A stretch of DNA of 64,000 nucleotides, from positions 31,004-95,003 of the forward strand of contig NZ_SMBY01000004.1 of the NCBI RefSeq assembly GCF_004342665.1, written 5' to 3'. The stretch is from Samsonia erythrinae (lineage in GTDB: Bacteria; Pseudomonadota; Gammaproteobacteria; Enterobacterales; Enterobacteriaceae). The notes under the pieces are model-generated. The model ran no database searches, had not been told where the DNA came from, and saw only the letters and a list, made by a program, of their open reading frames with translations. Numbering within the stretch: the stretch's first letter is position 1; every line of letters starts with the position of its first letter. Position numbers and translations under genes: made by a program. Positions 55,524 to 64,000 of this stretch are shown here, in pieces.

Positions 55524-56543
55524 TTAATCTTTATCGCTTAATTCCCCGCGCAGATTCTGCTGCATTAAGCCGCGAATTTCATCGGCGACTAATGCCGGCT
55601 GACTCAGCAGGTAGTGCAGTTTGGTCAACGCGGCCTCGACCGTCATGTCAAAACCGCTGACCACCCCGGCCTGAGCCAGCGCATTGCCCGTCGCATAGCC
55701 GCCCATGTTGACACGCCCGGAGATGCACTGCGTAAGGTTGACGACCACAGTACCGCGAGCACAGGCTTCGCGTAACTCGTTAAGTAACCCCGGACTTTGC
55801 GGCGCGTTTCCAACGCCATAAGAGCGCAAGATTAACGCCTTCACCGGTTGACGCAGGAAGTTACCGATCACATCGGCGGAGATGCCGGGATAAAGGGTAA
55901 CCACGCCGATAGGCTGCGGCGTGATGTGATGCACCTGTAACGGCGGGCAGTGAGTGCACCCTACGCTAGGCGCCAGACGGCGAATATGAATCCCCGCTTC
56001 GAGCAGCGGAGGAAAATTAGGAGACGCGAACGCATCAAAGCCATCCGCATGAGCTTTAGTCGTACGGTTGCCGCGTAACAGTTTGTTATTGAAGAAGAGG
56101 GTGACCTCGTTAATCGGGTAGTTCGCCGCGACATACAGCGCGTTCAACAGGTTGGTTTGACCGTCCGAGCGCAGCTCCGCCAGCGGAATCTGTGACCCTG
56201 TCACAATGACCGGTTTGGCCAGGTTTTCCAACATGAACGACAGCGCTGAGGCGGTGAACGCCATCGTGTCGGTGCCATGCAGAATCACGAAACCATCGTA
56301 ATCATCATAATGCTGTTGAATATCGTCCGCGATGTATTGCCAATCTGCCGGGGTCATATCGGACGAATCGATCAGCGGGGTATATTCATGAAGGGTAAAT
56401 GCCGGCATTTCGTCACGGTGGAATTCAGGCATTTGCGCCAACTGTTCCTGCAAATGACCGGAAACCGGCACATAGCCATGAGTGGAGCGCTGCATACCAA
56501 TGGTTCCGCCCGTATAGGCGACGTAAATGGATTTCTTTCGCAT
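55524..56543 (-). CDS. ansA: L-asparaginase 1, cytoplasmic (AnsA)
   Basis: 339-residue type I asparaginase hydrolysing L-asparagine to aspartate and ammonia in the cytosol. The two catalytic threonine motifs are VAYTGGTIGM near residue 12 and ILHGTDTMAF near residue 90. It lacks a signal peptide, unlike the periplasmic type II enzyme. The start MRKKSIYVAYTGG matches E. coli AnsA; the upstream extension is discarded. It is the first gene of ansA-pncA, downstream of divergent sppA. Confidence 0.96.
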   Translation of the reverse strand: MRKKSIYVAYTGGTIGMQRSTHGYVPVSGHLQEQLAQMPEFHRDEMPAFTLHEYTPLIDSSDMTPADWQYIADDIQQHYDDYDGFVILHGTDTMAFTASALSFMLENLAKPVIVTGSQIPLAELRSDGQTNLLNALYVAANYPINEVTLFFNNKLLRGNRTTKAHADGFDAFASPNFPPLLEAGIHIRRLAPSVGCTHCPPLQVHHITPQPIGVVTLYPGISADVIGNFLRQPVKALILRSYGVGNAPQSPGLLNELREACARGTVVVNLTQCISGRVNMGGYATGNALAQAGVVSGFDMTVEAALTKLHYLLSQPALVADEIRGLMQQNLRGELSDKD

Positions 56544-56757
56544 GATAGTATGGGTAAGCATCAAAACGTGAATTATATACTCGTTATGCGTCAAATTGCA
56601 GGTGTGCTGGCCGTTTGCGCTGCTCTTCATGTGCATTACCTGACGGACGCATCGTGCGTCAAACGGTATCGTAATGGAAGACGTGAGAGTTTCGGAGGCG
56701 GAAGCCCGATAATCGCATCATGAAGCCATGAGCATTACCGGGCCCCCGGAGGGAACG

Positions 56758-58608
56758 CTACCTGACGTCTCCGCAGGTCAGACAGAAGGCGTAGCGATGC
56801 TGTGGGTCATTCAGGTTATTCATTATAGACGGCTGTGACTGCACCACGTCCGCCAACTGCGCGACAGGAGCAGGCAGCATTGACTGAATGGCGGCTGGCA
56901 GCAGGGCGTAAACAGAAACGTTAACCTGATTTAACAGAGTATCGAGCACGCCAGGCTGCTCGGCGTACCAGTTCAACTGGTATTGCCCCAGTTTTGCCAG
57001 TTCAGCGGCTTTCTTGACGGCGTCATCGAAATCGCCGAGCTGATCAACCAGCCCATTAGCTTTCGCGTCGCTCCCAATCCAGACGTGGCCCTGGGCTATC
57101 TTATCGATTTGCTCCGGCGTTTTCTTACGCGCCTGCGCCACAATATCGATGAAGTTCTTATAGCCGCGTTCGATGCTTAATTGCATCATCTGCGAGAATG
57201 CCGGCGGCAGCGATTTGGTTACGGACAGATCGGCGAGCGGAGAGGTGGCAACGCCATCCGTATGTACCCCCAGGCTTTCCAGCGAATTTTCGAACGTGTT
57301 AATCACGCCAAAGATACCGATTGAACCGGTTAGCGTGCCTGGACTGGAGATAATCGCGTTCGCCGGTGTGGAGATCCAGTAGCCGCCGGATGCCGCCATG
57401 CCGCCCATGGACACAACAATCGGCTTCCCGGCCAGACGTGTTGCCATCAGTTCTGAGCGAATCAGCTCTGATGCGGTGACGCTACCGCCGGGGCTATTGA
57501 CGCGCAACACCAGCGCTTTTATTTTCGGGTCGAGACGCGCGGCACGAATTTGTGCGGCAGTGGTATCTCCGCCGACCATTCCCGGCGTTTCCGTCCCGTC
57601 AATGATTGCGCCGCTGGCAAAGATCACCGCGATCTGGTTGTTATTATGGCTGGGGGGATTAATGGCATAATCATAGATGCTGATGAAATTAAAATTCTTC
57701 TTCTGGTTATTCCAGCCGAAGGCTTTAACCAACGTTTGCTCCGTCATTGAACGCGAAGCCACTTCATCGACCAACTTGTTTTCCAGCGCATAGCGCGCAG
57801 TGTCGCCCTCGACGGCCTGCAAACCAGCAAGGATGTTTGTCGCGCCGGGGAAGAGTTGCTGCGGCGTGATCTGCCGGTTTGCCGAAACCGTATTTAAATA
57901 CTGTTGCCACAGGGCGTTAAGCCAACGACTGTCGGCATCCCGCGCCGCGGGTGACATATCATCGCGCAAATACGGTTCAACGGCGGATTTATAGGTTCCC
58001 ACGCGGAAGATATTAGTGGTGACTTTCAGCTTATCCAGCAAGGATTTGAAGTAAAGGTTGTTAGTGGCGAAACCATGCAGATCGACGCTGCCTTGCGGCG
58101 TGAGTGAAATCGAATTGGCGAAACTGGCCAGATAATATTGCGACTGGTTATAGCTGTCGCCGACGGCATAAATGGGTTTACCGCTATCGCGGAACTCGCG
58201 CAGCGCTTTGCCGATATATTGCAGCGATGGCTGGTCGGCTCCGGTAAAATCGCTGAGGTCCAACACGATGCCGGTGATGTTAGTATCACTTTTTGCCTGA
58301 CGAATGCTGTCAACGATATCGAAAAGCGAGTTTTCCTGACGACGATTGTTCGCCGCGCCAAAGAATTCACGCCCAAACTGACGCAGTTTATTATTCACCG
58401 AAGGTTGGTCGACCACCACGCCGGTCAGGTCGACCAGCAGAGCGCCTCGTGTAGCCTCTTCCGGCGTCGTTTTTACCTGAGAATAGATCCCCACGCCAAC
58501 GATAATCAGAGCGACAAGAAAAATGTTGAGAATAAATTCTCTGATAAAATTAAGCAGACGCCACGTCCACTTAAACAGCCTGCTAAAAATTCGCCACAGT
58601 GTGCGCAT
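56758..58608 (-). CDS. sppA: Signal peptide peptidase SppA (protease IV)
   Basis: 616-residue inner-membrane serine protease of the 67K type that degrades cleaved signal peptides. One N-terminal membrane anchor (about residues 21-45) is visible. The Ser/Lys dyad is split across two domains, with Lys in FRVGTYKSAVEPY and the nucleophilic Ser in GGMAASGGYWIS. The start MRTLWRIFSRLF is well supported. The length is close to E. coli SppA (618). Confidence 0.95.
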   Translation of the reverse strand: MRTLWRIFSRLFKWTWRLLNFIREFILNIFLVALIIVGVGIYSQVKTTPEEATRGALLVDLTGVVVDQPSVNNKLRQFGREFFGAANNRRQENSLFDIVDSIRQAKSDTNITGIVLDLSDFTGADQPSLQYIGKALREFRDSGKPIYAVGDSYNQSQYYLASFANSISLTPQGSVDLHGFATNNLYFKSLLDKLKVTTNIFRVGTYKSAVEPYLRDDMSPAARDADSRWLNALWQQYLNTVSANRQITPQQLFPGATNILAGLQAVEGDTARYALENKLVDEVASRSMTEQTLVKAFGWNNQKKNFNFISIYDYAINPPSHNNNQIAVIFASGAIIDGTETPGMVGGDTTAAQIRAARLDPKIKALVLRVNSPGGSVTASELIRSELMATRLAGKPIVVSMGGMAASGGYWISTPANAIISSPGTLTGSIGIFGVINTFENSLESLGVHTDGVATSPLADLSVTKSLPPAFSQMMQLSIERGYKNFIDIVAQARKKTPEQIDKIAQGHVWIGSDAKANGLVDQLGDFDDAVKKAAELAKLGQYQLNWYAEQPGVLDTLLNQVNVSVYALLPAAIQSMLPAPVAQLADVVQSQPSIMNNLNDPQHRYAFCLTCGDVR

Positions 58609-58884
58609 GATATCTCCATGAACGGGTAACAGCGTGTACCCCAACGTTTTTCAGATCGCCGTCTGGCAAGTGATAAAACACAAGGGCTGATAGTATCCTA
58701 ATGAGCGGACAGTAAAAAGTCAGTATTAAATCGCCGCTGGCGCGCGTCCCGCCGGGGTTATCTTGTAACAAAACTTCTACTTGTGCTAACGTGGCGCGCA
58801 ATGTTGTCGTACAGCGACATATCACGGTAAGAAATGGTGATACCGTAAAGAACTGAAATCAGATGGCCTGACAGGAGAGGAACG

Positions 58885-59436
58885 ATGGATGCGCTTGGAT
58901 TATTATTAAATCGTCGTTCGGCCTCGCGCCTTACCGCGCCGGCGCCGACCGGCGAGGCATTAAATAACATTATCCATGCCGGTATGCGTGCGCCGGACCA
59001 CGGCACCCTGCAACCGTGGCGCTTTTTTATCATCGAAAATGAAGGGATGGCGCGTTTTAGTGCGCTACTGACGCGCGCCGCGCAGCAGGAAGGGTTGGAC
59101 GAAGCCGGTATCGAGAAGGCGCGTCAGGCGCCTTACCGTGCCCCGCTGATCATCGCCGTCGTGGCGCACTGCACCGATAACCCCAAAGTCCCGCGATGGG
59201 AACAGCTTGTTTCCGCAGGCTGTGCGGTTCAGGCAATGCAGATGGCGGCGTTAGCGCAGGGGTTTAATGGCATTTGGCGTAGCGGCGTCTGGACGCACAA
59301 TACGCTGGTGCGCGAAGCTTTCCACTGCCGTGAACAGGACGAGATCGTTGGCTTCCTGTATCTGGGAACGCCGCAGTTGAAAGCCGCTACCACGGTAACG
59401 CCGCCGGATACGGACACGTTTGTCCATTACTTCTGA
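58885..59436 (+). CDS. ydjA: FMN nitroreductase-family protein YdjA
   Basis: 183-residue minimal nitroreductase-fold oxidoreductase. The N-terminal [17 protein letters not shown] binds FMN phosphate, and [14 protein letters not shown] and GFNGIWRSG are family blocks. The physiological substrate is unknown. AGGAGAGGAACG gives a strong ribosome-binding site. In E. coli selD lies between ydjA and topB; here only 96 bases separate them. Confidence 0.94.
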   Translation: MDALGLLLNRRSASRLTAPAPTGEALNNIIHAGMRAPDHGTLQPWRFFIIENEGMARFSALLTRAAQQEGLDEAGIEKARQAPYRAPLIIAVVAHCTDNPKVPRWEQLVSAGCAVQAMQMAALAQGFNGIWRSGVWTHNTLVREAFHCREQDEIVGFLYLGTPQLKAATTVTPPDTDTFVHYF

Positions 59437-59532
59437 TCGCCGTTTTTTGAACAGTATCGCTTTCTTATTCGTTTTACCCTGTGTTTTCCCGCGCGCCGTG
59501 CGGGAACTGACCCGTCTGCTCGATGGTGAATA

Positions 59533-61458
59533 ATGAGACTGTTTATTGCCGAAAAGCCCAGCCTTGCACGGGCGATTGCAGATGTGTTACCAAAACCGCA
59601 TCGGCGCGGCGATGGATTTATTGCCTGTGGTCAGAATGATGTCGTGACCTGGTGCATAGGACACCTGCTGGAGCAGGCTCAGCCGGACGTCTATGACGCG
59701 CGCTACGCCCGCTGGTCTCTTGCCGACCTGCCCATTATTCCTCAGAAATGGCTGTTGCAACCGCGGCCATCCGTCAGCAAGCAGCTGAATATCATTAAAA
59801 AGTTATTGGCGGATGCCAACGAAGTGGTCCACGCGGGCGACCCCGATCGTGAGGGGCAACTGCTGGTCGATGAAGTGTTGGAATATCTCGCGCTGCCGGA
59901 AGAGAAACGTCGGCAGGTCCGTCGTTGTCTGGTTAACGATCTCAACCCCCAGGCGGTAGAACGCGCTGTTTCCCGCCTGCGAGAGAACAGAGAGTTCATT
60001 CCGTTATGTGTCTCGGCCCTGGCGCGTTCCCGTGCCGATTGGCTCTATGGCATTAATATGACGCGCGCCTATACCCTGTTGGGGCGCAATGCCGGTTATG
60101 ACGGCGTGCTTTCGGTGGGGCGCGTGCAAACGCCGGTGCTGGGATTGGTGGTGCGACGCGACGAAGAGATCGAGCACTTCGTTCCCAAGGATTATTTCGA
60201 AGTAAAAGCGCATATCGTCACGCCTGCCGATGAGCGTTTTGTTGCGCTGTGGCAGCCGAGCGAATCCTGCGAACCGTATCAGGACGAAGAAGGGCGCTTG
60301 TTGCACCGCCCGTTGGCGGAACATGTCGTCAAGCGCATCGAGGGCCAGCCTGCACTCGTCACCCACTATCATGACAAGCGAGAATCAGAAACCGCTCCGC
60401 TGCCTTATTCATTGTCTACGCTGCAAATAGAGGCCGCGAAACGTTTTGGGTTGAGCGCCCAACAGGTGCTGGATGTGTGCCAGAGACTGTATGAAACCCA
60501 TAAGCTGATTACGTACCCGCGATCCGACTGTCGCTATCTGCCCGAAGAGCATTTTGCCGGCCGCCATGCCGTATTGAATGCGATAGCGGTACATCAACCC
60601 AATCTGTTGCCGCAGCCGGTTATGGAAATCGATCGGCGTAACCGCTGCTGGGACGATGGCAAGGTCGATGCTCACCACGCCATTATCCCCACCGCGCGCA
60701 GCGCCAGCGCCTCGCTGACGGAAAATGAGCGCAATGTGTATGGATTGGTCGCTCGGCAGTACATTATGCAGTTCTGTCCGGACGCCGTGTTTCGTAAATG
60801 CGTCATTGAACTGGATATTGCGGGCGGTAAATTTATCGCGAAAGCCCGTTTTTTGGCCGAAGCCGGTTGGCGCACGCTGCTGGGCGGCAAAGAGCGTGAT
60901 GAAGAAAATGAGGGAACGCCGCTGCCGGTGGTGGCAAAGGGGGATACGTTATTGTGCGAGCGTGGTGAGGTGGTTGAACGGCAAACTCAGCCGCCGCGTC
61001 CTTTCACTGATGCCACGCTGTTATCGGCGATGACGGGAATTGCCCGTTTTGTACAGGATAAAGAACTCAAGAAAATCCTACGGGCAACGGACGGTTTAGG
61101 CACCGAGGCGACGCGAGCGGGCATCATTGAGCTGTTGTTTAAACGGACATTTCTGTTCAAAAAAGGGCGCTATATTCACGCCAGCGAAGCCGGGCGCGCG
61201 TTGATTCATTCACTGCCGGACAGCGCCGCGCACCCTGATATGACGGCGCACTGGGAAGCGACGCTGACGAAAATTAGCGAGAAGCAATATCGATATCAGG
61301 ACTTTATGCAGCCGCTGACCGATTCCTTGCAGAATTTAATACTGCAAGCTAAACAAAGTGGTGCGGTAAGGGCATTCAAAGATCTTCCGACACCCCCGCC
61401 GCGGGCGGTAAAGCAGCGTAAACCTAAGACGAAAAAAGCGAAGGAGCAGGGGCAATGA
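59533..61458 (+). CDS. topB: DNA topoisomerase III
   Basis: 641-residue type IA topoisomerase that decatenates and removes negative supercoils. The Toprim motifs are [13 protein letters not shown] and [12 protein letters not shown]. The active-site Tyr is in [12 protein letters not shown]. The C-terminal tail is basic ([14 protein letters not shown]) for DNA binding. The length is close to E. coli TopB (653). The start follows GATGGTGAATA with only a weak Shine-Dalgarno. Its stop overlaps the ynjH start by 4 bases. Confidence 0.96.
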   Translation: MRLFIAEKPSLARAIADVLPKPHRRGDGFIACGQNDVVTWCIGHLLEQAQPDVYDARYARWSLADLPIIPQKWLLQPRPSVSKQLNIIKKLLADANEVVHAGDPDREGQLLVDEVLEYLALPEEKRRQVRRCLVNDLNPQAVERAVSRLRENREFIPLCVSALARSRADWLYGINMTRAYTLLGRNAGYDGVLSVGRVQTPVLGLVVRRDEEIEHFVPKDYFEVKAHIVTPADERFVALWQPSESCEPYQDEEGRLLHRPLAEHVVKRIEGQPALVTHYHDKRESETAPLPYSLSTLQIEAAKRFGLSAQQVLDVCQRLYETHKLITYPRSDCRYLPEEHFAGRHAVLNAIAVHQPNLLPQPVMEIDRRNRCWDDGKVDAHHAIIPTARSASASLTENERNVYGLVARQYIMQFCPDAVFRKCVIELDIAGGKFIAKARFLAEAGWRTLLGGKERDEENEGTPLPVVAKGDTLLCERGEVVERQTQPPRPFTDATLLSAMTGIARFVQDKELKKILRATDGLGTEATRAGIIELLFKRTFLFKKGRYIHASEAGRALIHSLPDSAAHPDMTAHWEATLTKISEKQYRYQDFMQPLTDSLQNLILQAKQSGAVRAFKDLPTPPPRAVKQRKPKTKKAKEQGQ

Positions 61459-61745
61459 AATTACGGGTATCTTTGTGTCTCGTCAGCATCATGTTGGTTC
61501 TACCCTCGCTGGCGCAGGCCCATCGCGGGGAAACGGATGTTGTCGTTCCCCTCCCACAGGCTGTGTGGGGTGCGGGAAATCCGGTGAGGGAACACAATAG
61601 CAACTGCCTGCGCTGTTGTGTGTATGAAAACCGTCACTATTCAGAAGGCGCAGTCGTTAAAATGGATGGTGTGATTCTGCAATGCGTGCAGGACAAACAG
61701 ACGCTTGGCACGAATAACCTGATTTGGCAGTTGGTTAAGCAGTAA
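61455..61745 (+). CDS. ynjH: DUF1496 periplasmic protein YnjH
   Basis: 96-residue protein with a signal peptide ([17 protein letters not shown], cleavage after AQA) and a small Cys-containing domain with [28 protein letters not shown], matching enterobacterial YnjH. The Cys spacing suggests disulfides in the periplasm. Function unknown. Translational coupling to topB through ATGA is clear. It faces convergent xthA. Confidence 0.9.
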   Translation: MKLRVSLCLVSIMLVLPSLAQAHRGETDVVVPLPQAVWGAGNPVREHNSNCLRCCVYENRHYSEGAVVKMDGVILQCVQDKQTLGTNNLIWQLVKQ

Positions 61746-61844
61746 CCGAAGATGCAGATACGGTTGATGCTTTGCATCACCGCGGCGGCCTTGATGCCCG
61801 CGGTGATGGGGATTTTATCCTGAACGATTGTTATAGAGGCAGGA

Positions 61845-62651
61845 TCACAACGTAAACGTAGCCCAGACTGGCGCATGGTCGGACGGCTTTTCCATCGCCC
61901 GGATCTCATAATCGATGCCGCTGGCGATACAGCGTTCGGCCAGGAACGGACTGGCAAGGATCAGATCAATACGCAGACCGCGATTGTCATCAAACCCGGC
62001 GGAGCGGTAGTCAAACCACGAAAAGCGATCGTTGCTTTCCGGGTTGGCGGCGCGGAAGGTATCAATCAGCCCCCAGTTCTGCAAACGGGCCAACCATTCA
62101 CGCTCTTCCGGCAGGAAAGAGCATTTACCGGTGCGTAACCAACGCTTGCGGTTCTCTTCCCCTATCCCGATGTCCAGATCGGTAGGACTGATATTTAAAT
62201 CTCCCATCACGATTAGCGGTTGTGTGGCGCTGTGGTGCTGTTCCAGATAAGTTTGCAGATCCTGATAGAAGCGTGTCTTCGCGGGGAATTTCACCGGGTG
62301 GTCACGCTTTTCTCCCTGCGGAAAATAGCCGTTAACGATCGTGAACGTTCCATGCTCTGTGGCGAAATCCGCCATAATTATCCGCCGTTGCGCATCTTCA
62401 TCATCCGTCGGGAAACCACGGCGAACGGCGATTGGCTGTGTTTTACACAGCAGCGCGACGCCGTAGTGACCTTTCTGACCGTGGTAATACACGTGGTAGC
62501 CGTGACGGCTGACATCGTCTAACGGAAACATATCGTCGTGGACTTTCGTTTCCTGCAACCCGATCACATCCGGCTGGTGTTGTTCGATAATGGCGGCCAA
62601 CTGATGAGGGCGCGCCCGCAGGCCATTAATATTAAAAGAAACAACTTTCAT
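61845..62651 (-). CDS. xthA: Exodeoxyribonuclease III
   Basis: 268-residue AP endonuclease and 3'-5' exonuclease of base-excision repair, equal in length to E. coli XthA. Catalytic residues are recognised: Glu34 in LQETKVHDD, Asp and Asn in [13 protein letters not shown], and the terminal His in [13 protein letters not shown]. The start [15 protein letters not shown] is the family start; the upstream extension is rejected. It is divergent from the riboswitch-controlled gene that follows. Confidence 0.97.
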   Translation of the reverse strand: MKVVSFNINGLRARPHQLAAIIEQHQPDVIGLQETKVHDDMFPLDDVSRHGYHVYYHGQKGHYGVALLCKTQPIAVRRGFPTDDEDAQRRIIMADFATEHGTFTIVNGYFPQGEKRDHPVKFPAKTRFYQDLQTYLEQHHSATQPLIVMGDLNISPTDLDIGIGEENRKRWLRTGKCSFLPEEREWLARLQNWGLIDTFRAANPESNDRFSWFDYRSAGFDDNRGLRIDLILASPFLAERCIASGIDYEIRAMEKPSDHAPVWATFTL

Positions 62652-62817
62652 GTTCGCTGCCATATGCTGAAAAATGTGGCCTGATGGTAGCAGAAAGTCA
62701 GGTCTGCCGTCACGGTGAGGCGAGCGTTTTACGGCGGCCAACATCGCCCGATGGCGACGGCTTCAGCCCCTCTACCATCGATGAAAATCGCTGAAAATAA
62801 GATTCATTTATATTCAG

Positions 62818-62847
62818 TTGAATCGGATGCTTACCACCCGCTATACT
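62818..62847 (+). promoter_or_regulatory. Promoter for the glycine riboswitch transcript
   Basis: TTGAAT (62818-62823) and TATACT (62842-62847) are separated by 18 bases, placing the transcript start just before the first aptamer. Confidence 0.6.
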
Positions 62848-62851
62848 CCGC

Positions 62852-63036
62852 AGTTCGCAGGAGAGAGGGCGCGTTGTATTGCGCTCCGCCGAAGGCGCAA
62901 ACTCCCATAATCGCTCAGGCCACCCTACTGCGACTTTCATTTAAGCCAACTGGAGAGAGGTTGCGATGCAACCCACCGAAGGGGCAAGCAGCGCAGCTGC
63001 GTAAACTCTCAGGTAAAGCGGACAGAGGGAGTGGCA
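62852..63036 (+). ncRNA. Tandem glycine riboswitch (gcvT motif)
   Basis: Two aptamers in a row. The first (62852-62936) has GGAGAGAGGG, CCGCCGAAGGCGCAAACTCC and CAGGCCACC. The second (62944-63036) has TGGAGAGAGG, CCACCGAAGGGGCAA, ACTCTCAGGTAAA and GGACAGAGGGAG. The repeated GGAGAG...CCGAAGG...GCAA...CTCAGG...GGACAGAGG layout is the glycine aptamer signature. The second aptamer ends 20 bases before the GTG of the downstream gene, so control of translation is plausible. Confidence 0.92.
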
Positions 63037-63056
63037 CATTTCACAGGAAAACTTGT

Positions 63057-63683
63057 GTGCTGACTTACATCTATCTGATCGCAATTACCGCAGAGGGCAT
63101 GTCCGGCGCGCTGGCTGCCGGACGTCGCAATATGGATATTTTTGGCGTCGGGATGATTGCTTTTATCACCGCGCTTGGCGGCGGAACCGTGCGTGATATC
63201 CTTCTCGGCAATTATCCCATTGGCTGGACTCAGCACCCCGGCTACATTTACCTCACCATAGGCGCCGGCCTTTTCACCATCATCATCGCGCGCGTTATGC
63301 ATCATTTGCACCGTCTGTTTTTGGTGCTGGATGCCATGGGGCTGATTGCATTTACCATTATCGGCTGCAATGTTGCGCTAAAGCTGAATTATTCGACGAC
63401 GGTCGTGGTGATGGCGGGTATCGTCACCGGGATTTTTGGCGGCATCCTGCGCGATATTTTCTGTAACCGCACGCCCATGGTGCTGAGGAAAGAGCTGTAC
63501 GCCAGCGTCTCGCTGTTAGTTGCCCTGTTATATCTGGGGCTAAAGTCGTTTGACGTCAATCACGATATTAACCTGCTAACGTCATTCACTATCGGTCTGG
63601 CTTTACGTCTGGCGGCGATTCGCTGGTCATGGCAGCTTCCGGTTTTCTCGTATGTGCCGGGACGCTGGAAAGGGAAGGCGTAA
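63057..63683 (+). CDS. TRIC-family cation channel protein, YicG-like
   Basis: 208-residue inner-membrane protein of the UPF0126/TRIC family with seven predicted spans in two repeats, each holding a GGGTxRD-type motif (ALGGGTVRDILLG and IFGGILRDIFC). Prokaryotic TRICs are trimeric ion channels. Start is GTG 63057 with AGGA upstream; frames opening further upstream run through the riboswitch. Glycine-riboswitch control of such a gene suggests a role in amino acid or osmolyte flux, which is inference. It resembles E. coli YicG. Confidence 0.9.
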   Translation: MLTYIYLIAITAEGMSGALAAGRRNMDIFGVGMIAFITALGGGTVRDILLGNYPIGWTQHPGYIYLTIGAGLFTIIIARVMHHLHRLFLVLDAMGLIAFTIIGCNVALKLNYSTTVVVMAGIVTGIFGGILRDIFCNRTPMVLRKELYASVSLLVALLYLGLKSFDVNHDINLLTSFTIGLALRLAAIRWSWQLPVFSYVPGRWKGKA

Positions 63684-63728
63684 AGGCATATTTCTCCGCG
63701 ATGTCATTACTGACCGATTGTCGCCTTA

Positions 63729-63827
63729 ACCCTGCGGGTCAACGCGATGCGTTGCTCAAAACCGTTCCGGTTTTGTCGAACCTTGGTCGAAGGTTCTCAC
63801 CTTCCCCTGACGGGAATCTGATGCGAT
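63729..63827 (-). repeat. rtT-like repeat, copy A
   Basis: A 99-bp unit running from ACCCTGCGGGTC to CTGATGCGAT. It is identical to copy B except at one base (GACGGG versus GATGGG). It contains the pairs AACCGTTCCGGTT and GAACCTTGGTCGAAGGTTC, which fold as hairpins. In E. coli the related rtT RNA is released from the tyrT primary transcript. Confidence 0.8.
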
Positions 63828-63862
63828 GGCGTTGGAGTTTAGTGCGAGAGTAGGGCTTGAAA

Positions 63863-63880
63863 TGGTGGTGGGGGAAGGAT
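63863..63880 (-). repeat. 18-base duplicate of the tRNA-Tyr 3' end
   Basis: TGGTGGTGGGGGAAGGAT is the reverse complement of the last 18 bases of enterobacterial tRNA-Tyr, including CCA. It lies between repeat copies, as in the E. coli tyrT distal region, where each repeat begins with a 19-base tRNA fragment. Confidence 0.8.
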
Positions 63881-63900
63881 AATTCGGTGCTGCGCACCTC

Positions 63901-63999
63901 ACCCTGCGGGTCAACGCGATGCGTTGCTCAAAACCGTTCCGGTTTTGTCGAACCTTGGTCGAAGGTTCTCACCTTCCCCTGATGGGAATCTGATGCGAT
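63901..63999 (-). repeat. rtT-like repeat, copy B
   Basis: Second 99-bp copy, exactly 172 bases from copy A. It abuts the window end, so further copies or the tRNA gene itself are expected to the right. Confidence 0.8.
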
Positions 64000-64000
64000 A

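Larger units (their letters stand above)
63684..64000 (-). other. Distal end of a tyrT-type tRNA-Tyr transcription unit (rtT repeat region)
   Basis: Noncoding apart from short chance frames. It consists of a 172-bp-period direct repeat that includes an 18-base copy of the tRNA-Tyr 3' end, matching the organisation after E. coli tyrT. The tRNA-Tyr gene(s) should be transcribed leftward from beyond base 64,000. Confidence 0.75.

Noticed and set aside
56585..56722. Short plus-strand frame (MRQIAGVLAV...) upstream of ansA
   Set aside because: It overlaps the ansA promoter region, lacks a ribosome-binding site and matches nothing known.
62715..63056. Longer start for the TRIC-family gene through the riboswitch
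   Set aside because: The extra 114 codons coincide with the two glycine aptamers; GTG 63057 has a proper ribosome-binding site and family-consistent length.

Overview
The window is chromosomal DNA of a soft-rot enterobacterium, most likely Pectobacterium or a close relative in the Pectobacteriaceae. Two things point there. First, the left end carries an intracellular pectin-catabolism cluster (pelW, kduD, kduI, kdgF) with KdgR-type operators. Second, the rest follows the gene order of the Escherichia coli 39-41 min region in blocks: yniBA; rlmA/cspC/yobF; manXYZ-yoaE-sdaA-nudL-pabB-yoaHBA-tsaB-yeaY-fadD-rnd; minCDE-ycgLMN; dsbB-fadR-ycgB-dadA; yeaHG-mipA-yeaED-gapA-msrB-yeaC-pncA-ansA-sppA-ydjA-topB-ynjH-xthA. 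No prophage, insertion sequence, CRISPR array or complete tRNA gene was seen.

Layout. 1-3,350: pectin and unsaturated-uronate catabolism. 3,370-5,810: hxpB, yniB and yniA. 6,000-9,730: a SitABCD/Yfe-type Mn/Fe importer with a promoter overlapped by a Fur box and an unexplained 57-codon upstream reading frame. 9,960-12,650: two very small genes (a candidate membrane peptide and yobF), cspC, rlmA, and the Mn exporter mntP behind a yybP-ykoY Mn riboswitch and a Fur box. 12,850-16,400: yobD and the mannose PTS manXYZ with an Mlc/NagC-type operator. 16,700-30,000: yoaE, sdaA, folate, repair, tRNA-modification, fatty-acid and RNase D genes. 30,100-37,970: the Min system, ycgLMN, an unannotated MgtS ortholog, dsbB, fadR and spoVR-like ycgB. 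38,200-43,090: a seven-gene accessory operon inserted exactly between ycgB and dadA. 43,570-63,700: dadA, a Bcr/CflA transporter, the yeaG-yeaH stress kinase pair, and core genes up to xthA and a TRIC-channel gene behind a tandem glycine riboswitch. 63,720-64,000: two copies of a roughly 172-bp repeat including a tRNA-Tyr 3' fragment, the signature of the rtT repeats after tyrT; the tRNA-Tyr gene(s) should lie just right of the window on the minus strand.

The most interesting accessory system is the 38.2-43.1 kb operon. It combines an ascorbate-family PTS (EIIA, EIIB, EIIC), a divergent 6-phosphofructokinase, a class I ketose-1,6-bisphosphate aldolase, a P-loop kinase-like protein and a 92-aa coiled-coil protein. 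No isomerase or regulator is linked. The set is best explained as import of a ketohexose as its phosphate, a second phosphorylation, and aldol cleavage. A near-consensus CRP site and a separate inverted repeat lie upstream.

Start sites were moved from the longest reading frame to the family-consistent, ribosome-binding-site-supported start wherever the two disagreed. All functional calls rest on remembered family signatures and synteny, not on database searches.
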